Shown in pieces: positions 34,032-42,142 of a stretch of 64,000 nt of DNA. The translations under genes and the position numbers were made by a program. A model generated the notes under the pieces. That model saw only the letters and a list, made by a program, of their open reading frames with translations, was not told the DNA's origin and did not search any database. The stretch's first letter is position 1, and each line of letters starts with the position of its first letter. The stretch comes from Terasakiella sp. SH-1 (lineage in GTDB: Bacteria > Pseudomonadota > Alphaproteobacteria > Rhodospirillales > Terasakiellaceae): positions 2,901,501-2,965,500 of the forward strand of contig NZ_CP038255.1 of NCBI RefSeq assembly GCF_004564135.1. The letters are read 5' to 3'.

Positions 34032-34311
34032 TTCTTTGCTCCTCTACATCTGCCAAAAAATCTTGGACCAGCTTTTCTACGCTTTCGAATTGATATGGGT
34101 ATTCGACTTCGTTGATGTGTTTGTGATCGCCTTTGCCACGCTCGTTATCATAACAAACAATGCGTTGGCCTTTTCGCCCATAAAACAGGCTGTATTTGAA
34201 AGAATGCTCTGATGGCGGTACCGGCGTTGGCACTTCCCATATAACAGCCTGCATAAAGGCCCCGTCTTGGAAGTCGTACCTGTTTCGGTAAATTTCTTTC
34301 GCTTTTGCCAT
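34024..34311 (-). CDS. DUF6516-family putative toxin
   Basis: 95-residue protein, MAKAKEIYRNRYDFQDGAFM, QAVIWEVPTPVPPSEHSFKY, then the diagnostic RIVCYDNERGKGDHKHI and YPYQFESVEKLVQDFLADVE. This is the toxin_DUF6516 family, predicted partner of HVO_A0114-type regulators. Function is predicted from the pairing; no biochemistry can be read from the sequence. Confidence 0.85.
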   Translation of the reverse strand: MAKAKEIYRNRYDFQDGAFMQAVIWEVPTPVPPSEHSFKYSLFYGRKGQRIVCYDNERGKGDHKHINEVEYPYQFESVEKLVQDFLADVEEQRND

Positions 34312-34343
34312 GGATGGATTATGTCATCAGGTGACATATGTTG

Positions 34344-35348
34344 TCAATCGACATTGTTCTGCACTAACCGCACCCGGTACCGACTATTCATTTCAATCGA
34401 TATTCCGATCTCACGCCAGAGACGCTTTGACATGATGGCCTGTGTTGTGATGTTGGGGTTATGGCGAAAGCCCAAGCTACGGCCTGATGTCTGATTAAAC
34501 TGATCCAGATGAAAGAGCTTCACCATATCCTTGGTGCCGAACACAGCATTCTCAATCAACAACTGTTCATATTGGTTGGGTGACAGCATGTGGTAAATGG
34601 CTGTGACGCTCTTGATGCCATCCTGATTGAAGGAATTGGACCCCTTGGCAGTGTCATGGGTTGTAGCATCGTCATCATCAGACATATTGGTGATGATCGC
34701 ACCATTCGGGTGTTTCTCTTTCATGTCCGCGACCAGTTCATCCGTTTTCTCACGGTTGGCCCGATTATCCAGAATGAGGTTGAGTGTAATTTCATTCCGG
34801 TCAAACAGGTCAGGTCTGTCGAAGTTCAAAACCAGAGGTCCGTTGGGCATATTCTCCATGGCCCGGATAATACGATATTCAGTGGTCAGGAAAGTGATCC
34901 GGGTCTTTTCTTCCTTCCTCCACCAATCTTGGAACTTCACATAATACTTGTTGCCATTAATTGCCCGGTATGGGCTATCATCGGTGTTGTTGACACCATA
35001 GCCTTCACGGGAAGTATCAACTGTTTTGAGATGTTTCTCCGTGAATTTCAGGTTGCCGATCTTTCTGGCTTCATCAAACGTCATATGTTCAGGAGCAACG
35101 GAATTATATGCCTGTAGCTGCTCTGACGGTGAGAGTTTGGCAAACCTCTTGCTCATCTTTCGAACCAGTTTGACCTGACCGGCAGGATATCGGTGCATCA
35201 GGTCTTCCGTCTTGACCTCATCATAAATGATCCATTGAGCACGCATCGCAGCGGCCAGAGCTTTCATGTTCGGCTGGTCTTTTTGACGCTCCTCAGCATA
35301 ATCAGGGTGCATCCATAAACTTCCATGCCTATTCCGTCGTGGCACCAT
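34344..35348 (-). CDS. Unrecognised 334-residue island protein
   Basis: Begins MVPRRNRHGSLWMHPDYAEE at an ATG that has an in-frame stop just upstream, so this is the longest possible start. Highly charged and soluble: KLVRKMSKRFAKLSPSEQLQ, KYYVKFQDWWRKEEKTRITF, RPDLFDRNEITLNLILDNRA, and an Asp-rich turn MSDDDDATTHDTAKGSNSF. No catalytic motif is recognised. It follows a VirD4 fragment in the same direction, so it may be a conjugation-related gene, but the join between them is a rearrangement point, which weakens that link. Confidence 0.5.
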   Translation of the reverse strand: MVPRRNRHGSLWMHPDYAEERQKDQPNMKALAAAMRAQWIIYDEVKTEDLMHRYPAGQVKLVRKMSKRFAKLSPSEQLQAYNSVAPEHMTFDEARKIGNLKFTEKHLKTVDTSREGYGVNNTDDSPYRAINGNKYYVKFQDWWRKEEKTRITFLTTEYRIIRAMENMPNGPLVLNFDRPDLFDRNEITLNLILDNRANREKTDELVADMKEKHPNGAIITNMSDDDDATTHDTAKGSNSFNQDGIKSVTAIYHMLSPNQYEQLLIENAVFGTKDMVKLFHLDQFNQTSGRSLGFRHNPNITTQAIMSKRLWREIGISIEMNSRYRVRLVQNNVD

Positions 35349-35466
35349 ATGGCATTATCGCCGCCGTGTACCGTCATCAATACGATCACAAATCGGCCTG
35401 ACGGAAATCACCAAGTCATTGCATACTGCGGATTACAGCACCGCACTGGATCGCTATTTCCGCGCC
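35312..35466 (+). pseudogene. N-terminal fragment of a tyrosine recombinase
   Basis: Plus-strand frame reads LPCLFRRGTIWHYRRRVPSS, IRSQIGLTEITKSLHTADYS, TALDRYFRAVV and then runs into the reverse strand of the VirD4 fragment. R-R-G-x-x-W-x-Y-R-R-R-V-P followed by E-I-x-K-S-L-x-T is the N-terminal region (DUF6538-like) of phage-type integrases, the same family as the intact integrase at 42677. No arm or catalytic domain follows. Confidence 0.7.
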
Positions 35467-36242
35467 GTTGTCGGAAAGGTTTGGAAGCCCGGAATCGTCA
35501 GGTGTCCGAATTCATCCAACATCAGATACACGGGCAAGCGGCCTCTCACTTCCGTCAACAGGGCGTTGCACAGTTCCGTATAGAAAAGGGACAGGAGAAA
35601 TGAGAAGGTTCCCATATCCTGCTGCCTGACCATCACATAGAGTGCTATTTTCCTATCCTTCATCGCTTGAAAGTCAAAATCCTGATGACAACACAATCGG
35701 GAAAGATCTGGATTGCCAATCAGCGACAAAGCGGTCGCAGCAGTCGAAACGAAAGACAACATCATATTTTCCGGTGCGGTTTTGGTGAAGCCCTTGTAGT
35801 CTTCAAACGTAGCCCTGTCTTCTTGCGTATTCTCAATAACAAAGTCATCCAACGCGCCGCCACGGCTATGGGCATCGAAATTATTGAGCCAATAAACTAC
35901 ATCCGAAAGTGTTGCTACCTCACCTTTCGCATTTTTGACGGCTTGGGTCAGAATGCGGATTAAGCGTTTTGCGCCATCATCCCATATCGGCTCGGAAGTA
36001 TGTCCACCCGCGGCATTCACAATAATATGGGCAATGTGTTCTGCATCCATCGCGTTTTTTACATGGGCAAGCGGGTTGTATCGAAAACCATAAGAAGGGT
36101 TGATCAGGTTGAGGGCTTGCACCTCATAGCCCTGTGATTTTAAATAGCCGGACGTTTGCTGAAATAGCTCGCCAGATGTATCAGTGATGACAAGCGAGCA
36201 ATCCTCTGCCGTTAAAATGTTGGGGATAATCAGGTTATCCAA
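35454..36242 (-). pseudogene. VirD4/TraG type IV coupling protein, internal fragment
   Basis: Middle of a conjugative coupling ATPase: NLIIPNILTAEDCSLVITDT, SGELFQQTSGYLKSQGYEVQ, FRYNPLAHV, HTSEPIWDDGAKRLIRILTQ, and Walker B VYLMLDEFGHLTIPGFQTFP. The preceding P-loop (G-x-x-x-S-G-K-T just before N-L-I-I-P-N) is missing: a stop lies a few codons upstream. The C-terminal third after TTARK is missing too and is replaced by an integrase fragment. Evidence that the island once had a conjugative element. Confidence 0.85.
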
Positions 36243-36440
36243 AGGGGCGTTCCCCTTGGCAAGTTTCAGGGATTGTAGTCACAAAGTCATTGCCTTCACA
36301 ATGCTCTGTGCAGAATCCCAAACTTGCACCCTCACAGATCATCGCTAAACCTCACCGCTCTTTTGCTCATTGCTCTCCCAAGAAAATTAGCGGTGAAGGA
36401 AAAAGAAAGGTTGCTACACTGGCCTGATACGGAGGTCAGC

Positions 36441-36722
36441 ATGTTTGCAGGAAAAGCCTATCAGGAAGGACTGGATTGTGGGGATCGGGATGCCCGCGCA
36501 GGGAAAGAACAACGCCGGCGTCCGTCTTTCTGGAAAGCTCTGTTGGGCGGGTCGGCCTATACCACCAACTTCATTCGCGGATATAACGATGGCTACCGCT
36601 CCGGTTGCCGGGGTAAAAAGATTGAAGAACACAGAGCGGAGGAATGGGCTTCACGGACGGAACGGTATGCGCAGCTAGGCCGTGGGCGGATGCCGGGGCG
36701 TGTGGATGAGCGGGAACATTAA
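36441..36722 (+). CDS. Hypothetical 93-residue basic protein
   Basis: Start at 36441 (MFAGKAYQEGLDCGDRDARA) has a good GGAGG six bases upstream; longer in-frame starts lack one. Sequence is rich in Arg and Gly (SGCRGKKIEEHRAEEWASRT, ERYAQLGRGRMPGR) with a repeated pattern G-x-x-D/N-G at YQEGLDCG and FIRGYNDGYRSG. Likely nucleic-acid binding; family unknown. Convergent with the next gene, overlapping by four bases. Confidence 0.55.
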   Translation: MFAGKAYQEGLDCGDRDARAGKEQRRRPSFWKALLGGSAYTTNFIRGYNDGYRSGCRGKKIEEHRAEEWASRTERYAQLGRGRMPGRVDEREH

Positions 36723-37186
36723 CCTGCACAACCACTATTTTTAAGCCGGAGCAGTAACTTTAAATCTTTTTCTTTCCCTCCTTGCTCTAGGACACTCCTA
36801 AGCTGGTGATAACCAATACCAAATCCAGCTAACTTATCCTTAATGCGACTTGGTACATTTCCTGAGTCTAAATTTGGGCAAGTAGTCTTGTTTATGCTTC
36901 CAAAGCCGAAACACAGAATTCCGTTTGGCACGGGCTGGTTTTTTGCATCTTCAATATAGCCATATATAGACTTCAAAATAGAATCTTTTTCCGAAACAAA
37001 GCGAATAAAATATTCCTCCTTTCCTTCAATTAGCAACCAATTTACAGGAATTATTTTTGGGTCAATCCAGCTTCTTTTAGGGTCTTCGCAATATACTGCT
37101 GAATCTTTAACATGGATGTCTTGAGCATTAACCTTGTCTGTACATAGAGAAATCGTCAGTAGTAAAATAAAAAGCCATTTGCCCAT
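36719..37186 (-). CDS. Secreted hypothetical protein
   Basis: 155 residues with signal peptide MGKWLFILLLTISLCTDKVN then AQD. The mature protein has four cysteines (YCEDPKRSW, LCFGFGSINKTTC, SGCAG) and an AT-rich coding sequence. Follows one base after the membrane-protein gene at 37188-37622 in the same direction, so the two were probably cotranscribed and may act together in the envelope. No family recognised. Confidence 0.55.
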   Translation of the reverse strand: MGKWLFILLLTISLCTDKVNAQDIHVKDSAVYCEDPKRSWIDPKIIPVNWLLIEGKEEYFIRFVSEKDSILKSIYGYIEDAKNQPVPNGILCFGFGSINKTTCPNLDSGNVPSRIKDKLAGFGIGYHQLRSVLEQGGKEKDLKLLLRLKNSGCAG

Positions 37187-37187
37187 C

Positions 37188-37622
37188 TTAATCTTCCTTT
37201 ACGTTTTTATCTTCTATCATTGACTGAAAAACCATTTGCTGGGATTTAAAGGTTTTCTCTGAATAATCCTTAACTTGATCCAAGGTTTTGCTGTGAAGCC
37301 AGAAAATTGTAGCACTTAAGAACTGTGAGACCACACCAGCTATCCCAGCAATCCATGCAGTGTTTTTATCCCCTGTTACCATGGAATAAATGATGGCAAA
37401 AAGAATTAGCCCAAATCCGGCATAACTTGCTCTCTGAGCAAGAGTGAAGGAGCGCTCAAGGTGCTCTTTGCTTTGCTCAACAAATTCATTGAATACTGAT
37501 AGGTAATAAATGTGTGTTTTCTGTACCGCGTCTTCATCATCAGCAATATCTATAAGATGAATTTTGATATCTGAGTTTCTTGTCGCCTAAGACTCTTTCA
37601 AATCATCGTCAGAAATATCCAT
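37188..37622 (-). pseudogene. TRADD-N-associated-membrane-domain-like gene with amber codon 12
   Basis: A perfect AAGGAGG lies seven bases before ATG 37622, and one frame codes MDISDDDLKES, TAG (37587-37589), then ATRNSDIKIHLIDIADDEDA, FNEFVEQSKEHLERSFTLAQ, RASYAGFGLILFAIIYSMVT, GIAGVVSQFLSATIFWLHSK, TLDQVKDYSEKTFKSQQMVF to a stop. Two membrane helices framed by amphipathic helices, with HxxHLxxS-like start and a W-L-H-x-K-T end, match the membrane domain found beside TRADD-N domains in bacterial conflict systems. The TAG would stop synthesis at residue 11; the only later ATG (37382) would give 64 residues with one helix. Confidence 0.6.
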
Positions 37623-37758
37623 TAACGCCTCCTTTTGTACTAAACTTAAAATTTAAATATGTATACTTTTACAATTTTTAACTAAATAATATGCACAAAC
37701 CTGAAGACTTCCTGCATGTGCAGTTCGGCACTTAAACATTCCGGTCTATGGTGCTTCC

Positions 37759-38853
37759 ATGACTAAAAAACGCTTCTTTCATCCAGACGAACTTTCCGCC
37801 ATTCGTAATCAATGCGATTGGCGCAGCCTCTTGGATGATTTGGGTGTCCGCGCGGATGTGAAAAAATGTACGGCGATAGAATTCTGGGGTTACTCACCTT
37901 TTTCTCCTGATGAGAAAACTGCCAGTTTCCATATGAAAGACCCCGGCGTGTGGTACTGCTGGTCATCCCACGCTGCCGCACCGGGGCGTGATACACCGGG
38001 CGGAGGGGTGATTGAACTCGTCCAAGCCATCCATGCCACGCGCAGGCAGGTGATGAAACTGAACGAAGCAGCCGCGTGGATTGTCGATCAGGGCTATTCT
38101 CAGGGGCAAAATCCTGCGCCCAAGAAAGCGGTGAAAAAGGAAGATGGTTCCAAGGTCAATAAACCCATTGAAACCGATTTGTTTCCGAAGCTCACCCTGC
38201 CCATCCTGCCTTAATGGAGCGTGGAATCAGCGAGGAAACATGCCGCTATTTGAGATGCGGATTCTTCGATGCAAAACGTGGCGCACTGGCAAAACGCCTT
38301 GTCTTTCAAATCGCTGGACCGTCTCCGAATTTAAAAGAGCGCACACTGCTCTCCCACATGGGACGGGCGACAACTGAAAAACAGGAGGGTCAAAAGAAAA
38401 TGGCATTTTTACAAAGGGTTCAATCCGTCGCTCGAACTCTACAACATCGACAATCTCGTACTGGATGAGGCGGCACAAAACCAATTGAAGGCTACCGGAC
38501 GAGTGGTTTTGGTCGAAGGTGCATTCGATGTCGCCAAGTGTGTGGAAGTCGATATCAAAAACATCCTCGCCACCTTCGGCGCTCGGCTCTATGAAGCCCA
38601 AGTAGCAAAACTAAAAGCTCTTGGCATCAAGCGGGCATTACTTTTCTATGACCGAGATAAAGCCGGGTTCGAAGGCTCAGGCCAAGCCGCCGAGCTTCTA
38701 GCAGAGCAAGGCATAGAGGCAGACATATTTGATTGGTCGCAGGAGTTTCAAAACTCAGTTGGAGAAACACGCCCTATCCCAGAAAGTATCACCGACCCGT
38801 GTGAGTTCAGTGTTGAGCAACTTAAATGGTTGCGAGCGAAGGGGGTAGTTTAA
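37759..38853 (+). pseudogene. CHC2/Toprim DNA primase-like gene with two frameshifts
   Basis: Three pieces in order. 37759-38214: ELSAIRNQCDWRSLLDDLGV, FWGYSPFSPDEKTASFHMKD, YCWSSHAA, the zinc-finger region of a phage/plasmid primase. 38214-38390 in another frame: MERGISEETCRYLRCGFFDA, LAKRLVFQIAGP. From about 38398 back in the first frame: WHFYKGFNPSLELYNIDNLV, LDEAAQNQLKATGRVVLVEG, AFDVAKCVEV and YDRDKAGFEGSGQAAELLAE, a Toprim domain with E and D-x-D. Joined, they make one protein of about 365 residues, so the gene is disabled by indels near 38205 and 38393. Confidence 0.78.
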
Positions 38854-39143
38854 GAAAACTCTATCCGACGTATGTCGCGGCTGCCATGCCAGACACGCAA
38901 AATCATCACACCACCATCAATCACTTCATAAAAGATGACGTATTTCTTTGCAGGGAAACTGCGAATCGTTTTGCCGAACTCGTCACGTTCCCGTCCCATT
39001 CCCGGCGTGTCTGCTATTTGCTCAAACGCATCAGTTAGGCCAGCTAAAACATCCTCGGCAGCGGGTGTATTTTCTTCTGAAATATATTGGTAAATACTGG
39101 CAATGTCTGCCAGTGCCAGATCGGCGTAGCGAAGAGTAGCCAT
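38850..39143 (-). CDS. RelE/ParE-family toxin (second pair)
   Basis: 97-residue toxin: MATLRYADLALADIASIYQY, LTDAFEQIADTPGMGRERDE, then SFPAKKYVIFYEVIDGGVMI and LRVWHGSRDI. The ending R-V-x-H-G-x-R-D-I is standard for ParE proteins. Its start codon overlaps the antitoxin stop by one base. It differs enough from the ParE at 30879 to be a separate lineage. Confidence 0.92.
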   Translation of the reverse strand: MATLRYADLALADIASIYQYISEENTPAAEDVLAGLTDAFEQIADTPGMGRERDEFGKTIRSFPAKKYVIFYEVIDGGVMILRVWHGSRDIRRIEFS

Positions 39144-39391
39144 TAACTGTTTTTAGCGGCCTGTTTACGGACTCTTTGCATAAAATCGTCCCGATCATAC
39201 TCGGAATATTGCCCTGCCTTCACTTGGTCTTGAGCCGCTTGTAAACCTTCTTGCAAGGCTTTGAATTTACCTTCTTCTGTATTCAGCAAATCAAGACCAG
39301 CCAGCACTACAGCATCCACCGACGGGTAGGCACCCGTGGCGACTTTCTCTTGAACCTGTTTCTCCGTTTCCGGCTTCAATGTAATGGGCAT
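39143..39391 (-). CDS. ParD-like antitoxin (second pair)
   Basis: 82-residue ribbon-helix-helix antitoxin: MPITLKPETEKQVQEKVATG, AYPSVDAVVLAGLDLLNTEE, with an acidic C-terminal toxin-binding tail (QYSEYDRDDFMQRVRKQ). Start at 39391 chosen from AAAGGA at normal spacing. Antitoxin-first, overlapping the toxin. Confidence 0.9.
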   Translation of the reverse strand: MPITLKPETEKQVQEKVATGAYPSVDAVVLAGLDLLNTEEGKFKALQEGLQAAQDQVKAGQYSEYDRDDFMQRVRKQAAKNS

Positions 39392-39667
39392 GGTAATTCC
39401 TTTCATGTCTCTATTCTAACAGATTGCCGATCAGAGCAAAGTGGAATCTACATGGGTATTTTCCCCATGCATCCGAGGTTTCACCCACCTTTCACCCACC
39501 TATGTTTAGGTGTGCCGCCAATGCTGGACGTTTTCCAGCTTTGCCTACGTTAATTGCACGGGGCTTTTTACACTGGCGCACGGCGCATCGCAGGACTGAA
39601 GGGTTCCTCGGTGCGCTACAAGAAAAAATGCAGACTTCCCCTAAGCTATGGATGCGAAGGTGAGCTT

Positions 39668-39980
39668 ATGAAGGCATCGCCAGAATTATCACGATTGCTG
39701 GATCGAGTGCTTGATGGCCTACCAGATCGTGAGCAACGCCTGTACCGGTTCAATACCAAACAGGGCGAACTAACCGAAATCGAAATATCACCCTTCAGCC
39801 TTTGTCGTGTCTTCAATCAGAATGAAACCTTCGATGCTCCACAGGTGCAATCAGTTGCACGCATTCAAGGTCGGATAGGACGAAAGCCTGTGCTGGCGTT
39901 ATTGCAGGTATACCGATCAACTCAAGATTACCGCGATATCACCAGTATCGAATGGCATATAGACAGCGAACAAGCCATCT
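39668..39980 (+). pseudogene. Truncated hypothetical gene fused to an integrase relic
   Basis: A good GAAGGTGAG precedes ATG 39668. The protein MKASPELSRLLDRVLDGLPD, REQRLYRFNTKQGELTEIEI, SLCRVFNQNETFDAPQVQSV, RIQGRIGRKPVLALLQVYRS looks real, but after about residue 103 (near 39980) the frame simply reads the complement of a tyrosine recombinase gene until a stop at 40214-40216. So the 3' part was lost in a rearrangement. Family unknown. Confidence 0.5.
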
Positions 39981-39982
39981 GG

Positions 39983-40390
39983 AATAGCTTGTTCAGGTCA
40001 GCATTGCTCCAGACCTTACGCTTCTGGGCTTTGCGTCCATTCAGTTCAACATCTTCCAGAATAGCCATATTGAGAGCAGTTTCACGCGACCCAGCCCTAA
40101 ATCTCCTTGAAGTGCTTGTCCAGCGTTGTGATGGACATTCTATCACCATCAATAGCAAAAACCTCTTCCAAGGTCATGGTCTTGTACTTGGGGCTTTTGC
40201 CATAGATAGAAGGTAGTTGCTCCAGCTTGTCGATATAATCAAGAATATCATGGCGGGTGTATTGATTGATGGGCTTGTCTTCAACAGCACGTAGGAAGAA
40301 TCCCATGCGTGTCTTCATCTGATTGACAGAGTGCTCCTTGCTCTTCTTGGTTTTCGATGAGCCCCCTAAAGTTAATTCCCAACTTGCGTG
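39983..40390 (-). pseudogene. Tyrosine recombinase core-binding-domain relic
   Basis: Minus-strand reading: TKKSKEHSVNQMKTRMGFFL, RAVEDKPINQYTRHDILDYI, DKLEQLPSIYGKSPKYKTMT, ITTLDKHFKEI, then after a frameshift near 40100 ETALNMAILEDVELNGRKAQ, KRKVWSNADLNKLFQ. This is parallel to residues 230-345 of the intact integrase (YEREDIVEYIRVLEHFPNTY, TWSIQQLNELFQ-like). The catalytic domain is gone. It is the second integrase relic in the island and probably marks an earlier insertion. Confidence 0.72.
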
Positions 40391-40667
40391 CTCTTTTTGG
40401 GCACGCTGTTCCCATATTCAATCTAGCTATATCCTTGGTTTTCGGGGTTTACACTAAAAGAAAGAAGCAATCAAAAGATGGGAGGAATTTTGGGATTCCT
40501 CCCTTTTTGCTGGGTGGGGTTTTGCTAAAAGAAAGATGCACTCCTCAGCTCAATATTGTCTCTTTTAACAATTGGTAATTTTAACATTCCATTTTTGATT
40601 GTTGCTCACTGTGCGTTTTGCTACCCTCTCTTTAAATTGTAGGACACAATATAAAGCAACCTTAAAA
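40391..40667. other. Non-coding stretch with two hairpins
   Basis: No gene supported. It holds a gcgtgc/gcacgc hairpin at about 40388-40413 with a T-rich loop and a strong terminator at 40480-40508. The rest is AT-rich and featureless to the start of the small membrane protein gene. Confidence 0.4.
40480..40508 (+). terminator. Rho-independent terminator
   Basis: gggaggaat and attcctccc form a perfect nine-pair stem around tttggg, followed by TTTTT on the plus strand. What it ends is unclear: the plus-strand unit upstream is the chimeric gene near 39.7-40.2 kb. Confidence 0.75.
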
Positions 40668-41039
40668 ATGAGTAAGAAAAAACAAGTAAAAGCCCCTGTT
40701 GCAGATGGGAAAGAGGTCGAATTCTATTCCGTATTTCTTAACGGTTGGATTACCAACCGAATGGAGATGGACAAGAGCTTATTGACTCTTTCCACTGCTG
40801 GAATTGGTGCGTTAATGCTATTAAAAGACAGCTTCAAAGACCAATTCGCATTTCATATATGGGTTGCGGCTGGATTAGCATTTTTAGCCTGTATAGGCGT
40901 TCTGTGTTCCGCAAGGCTTCAAATGAATATCAAATTCTTGAACATCAAATGTCTTCTGAATTTGATTACTGAATCCCATCAATTGCTTTTCAATTGTCTG
41001 GCGTTTTTGTTCATCCAACTGCTTGGCGATTTCAAGTGA
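40668..41039 (+). pseudogene. Small membrane protein gene, 3' end replaced
   Basis: Starts MSKKKQVKAPVADGKEVEFY, with EMDKSLLTLSTAGIGALMLL and HIWVAAGLAFLACIGVLCSA as two membrane helices; M-D-K-S-L-L-T-L-S-T-A-G-I is typical of a family of small two-helix proteins in bacteria. From about 40910 on, the frame reads the reverse complement of the next gene (on the minus strand), so the original C terminus is lost. The junction lies in both genes at once. Confidence 0.55.
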
Positions 41040-41432
41040 GAAATTCACTTTCTTTTTCACCATCATACTGAATGAATTATTCACAACGAAATAATGACGT
41101 TCAGGAGAGCGTACAGTGTATTGAAACTGGAATTGACGCTTGCCACGGTTCACACCCTGACAGCGATTACGTTGACCAGCGTTATAGCGTCTTAAATCGG
41201 TTTCAGAGCAGATATAGGCATCCACATCGTCATAGACCTTATTGTAGACATAAACGGTTGCTCGAAGCTGGTCCCCTTGACCTACAGGAATAGGCTTCCA
41301 CCACGTATTCCCCGCCGTTACCTCTACATATTCAGAAATCGGTGCAAAGGCAACCACAGGAGCCACATAAGCGGCTGCAAATGCCTGTGAACTCGCAAAC
41401 AATGTTACTAAGAACGTCAATAAAATCCGCAT
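40884..41432 (-). pseudogene. Periplasmic protein with DUF4344-like segment, 3' truncated
   Basis: Signal peptide MRILLTFLVTLFASSQAFAA, a beta-rich domain with two cysteines (ICSETDLRRYNAGQRNRCQG), and a helix (SLEIAKQLDEQKRQTIEKQL) followed by DIHLKPCGTQNAYTG, then a stop. L-K-P-C-G-x-x-N-A is the opening of the DUF4344-type metallopeptidase-like domain, which would continue with an H-E-x-x-H helix. That part is missing because the gene is joined tail to tail with the small membrane protein gene near 40900. Possibly still secreted, but not enzymatic. Confidence 0.55.
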
Positions 41433-41539
41433 AAAAAATCTCTTTAATCAACACCTTAGTCAAGGTAATCTAAAGTTGTTTAAATAAGCAACAATCTTTT
41501 TCAAAGTTTATTATTCTTACAATTGAGGGAAATAAATCT

Positions 41540-42142
41540 ATGAAGTCAATGAATGATGTATGTGGCTATGACATTATTAAAATGAGAGATATATTCAGAA
41601 ATTTCAGAGACATACCCATAGAGCATAAATACATAGATGGAAAATTCGAACTGGATAAAAAGCAATTTGATAGAGATTTTTTGATTGCTCAGTTATCCAT
41701 TTCCTCAAATGAGGCAACTCATCTTTTAGACGCCCTGGTTAAAGATGGCTGGTTAGAAGTTGAGACCTTAACTCCAACTACCCAAGGAATGGCTCTAATT
41801 AATTTCGAGGACAGACCTAGATTATCACGTAAAGATGCTCAGAAAATTATGAGTGAGATTCTTGAATGGGCAGAAAAGACGAATAATGTAAAGGATGCAC
41901 GAATCAAAATTAAATCTATAGATTTATTTGGAAGTTATCTCAGTTCTTCACCCGATTTAGGAGACATTGATTTAATACTAGAGTTTAACACATTAGATTT
42001 ACCAGACCTTGAACCTGAAGATGAGGATTTAGAAGAGCAGCTAGTAAGCGAAGTTATGAATATTTCTGAATACATCAGCCTTCATTCTGCGTATGAAAAA
42101 CTCTCTCTCGTAGATGCTACTTTTGAGAAAATCTTTCCTTAA
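41540..42142 (+). CDS. Predicted nucleotidyltransferase with winged-helix N terminus
   Basis: 200 residues. The first half is a winged-helix-like region (DRDFLIAQLSISSNEATHLL, DALVKDGWLEVETLTPTTQG); the second has the minimal nucleotidyltransferase signature SIDLFGSYLSSSPDLGDIDL (G-S followed by D-x-D), as in MNT-type antitoxins, AbiEii-like and DNA polymerase beta-fold enzymes. The third catalytic carboxylate may lie in the acidic segment DLPDLEPEDEDLEEQ. AT-rich, next to the island integrase, and its 3' end overlaps the convergent DUF2321 gene by four bases. Could be a defence or conflict enzyme; substrate unknown. Confidence 0.7.
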   Translation: MKSMNDVCGYDIIKMRDIFRNFRDIPIEHKYIDGKFELDKKQFDRDFLIAQLSISSNEATHLLDALVKDGWLEVETLTPTTQGMALINFEDRPRLSRKDAQKIMSEILEWAEKTNNVKDARIKIKSIDLFGSYLSSSPDLGDIDLILEFNTLDLPDLEPEDEDLEEQLVSEVMNISEYISLHSAYEKLSLVDATFEKIFP

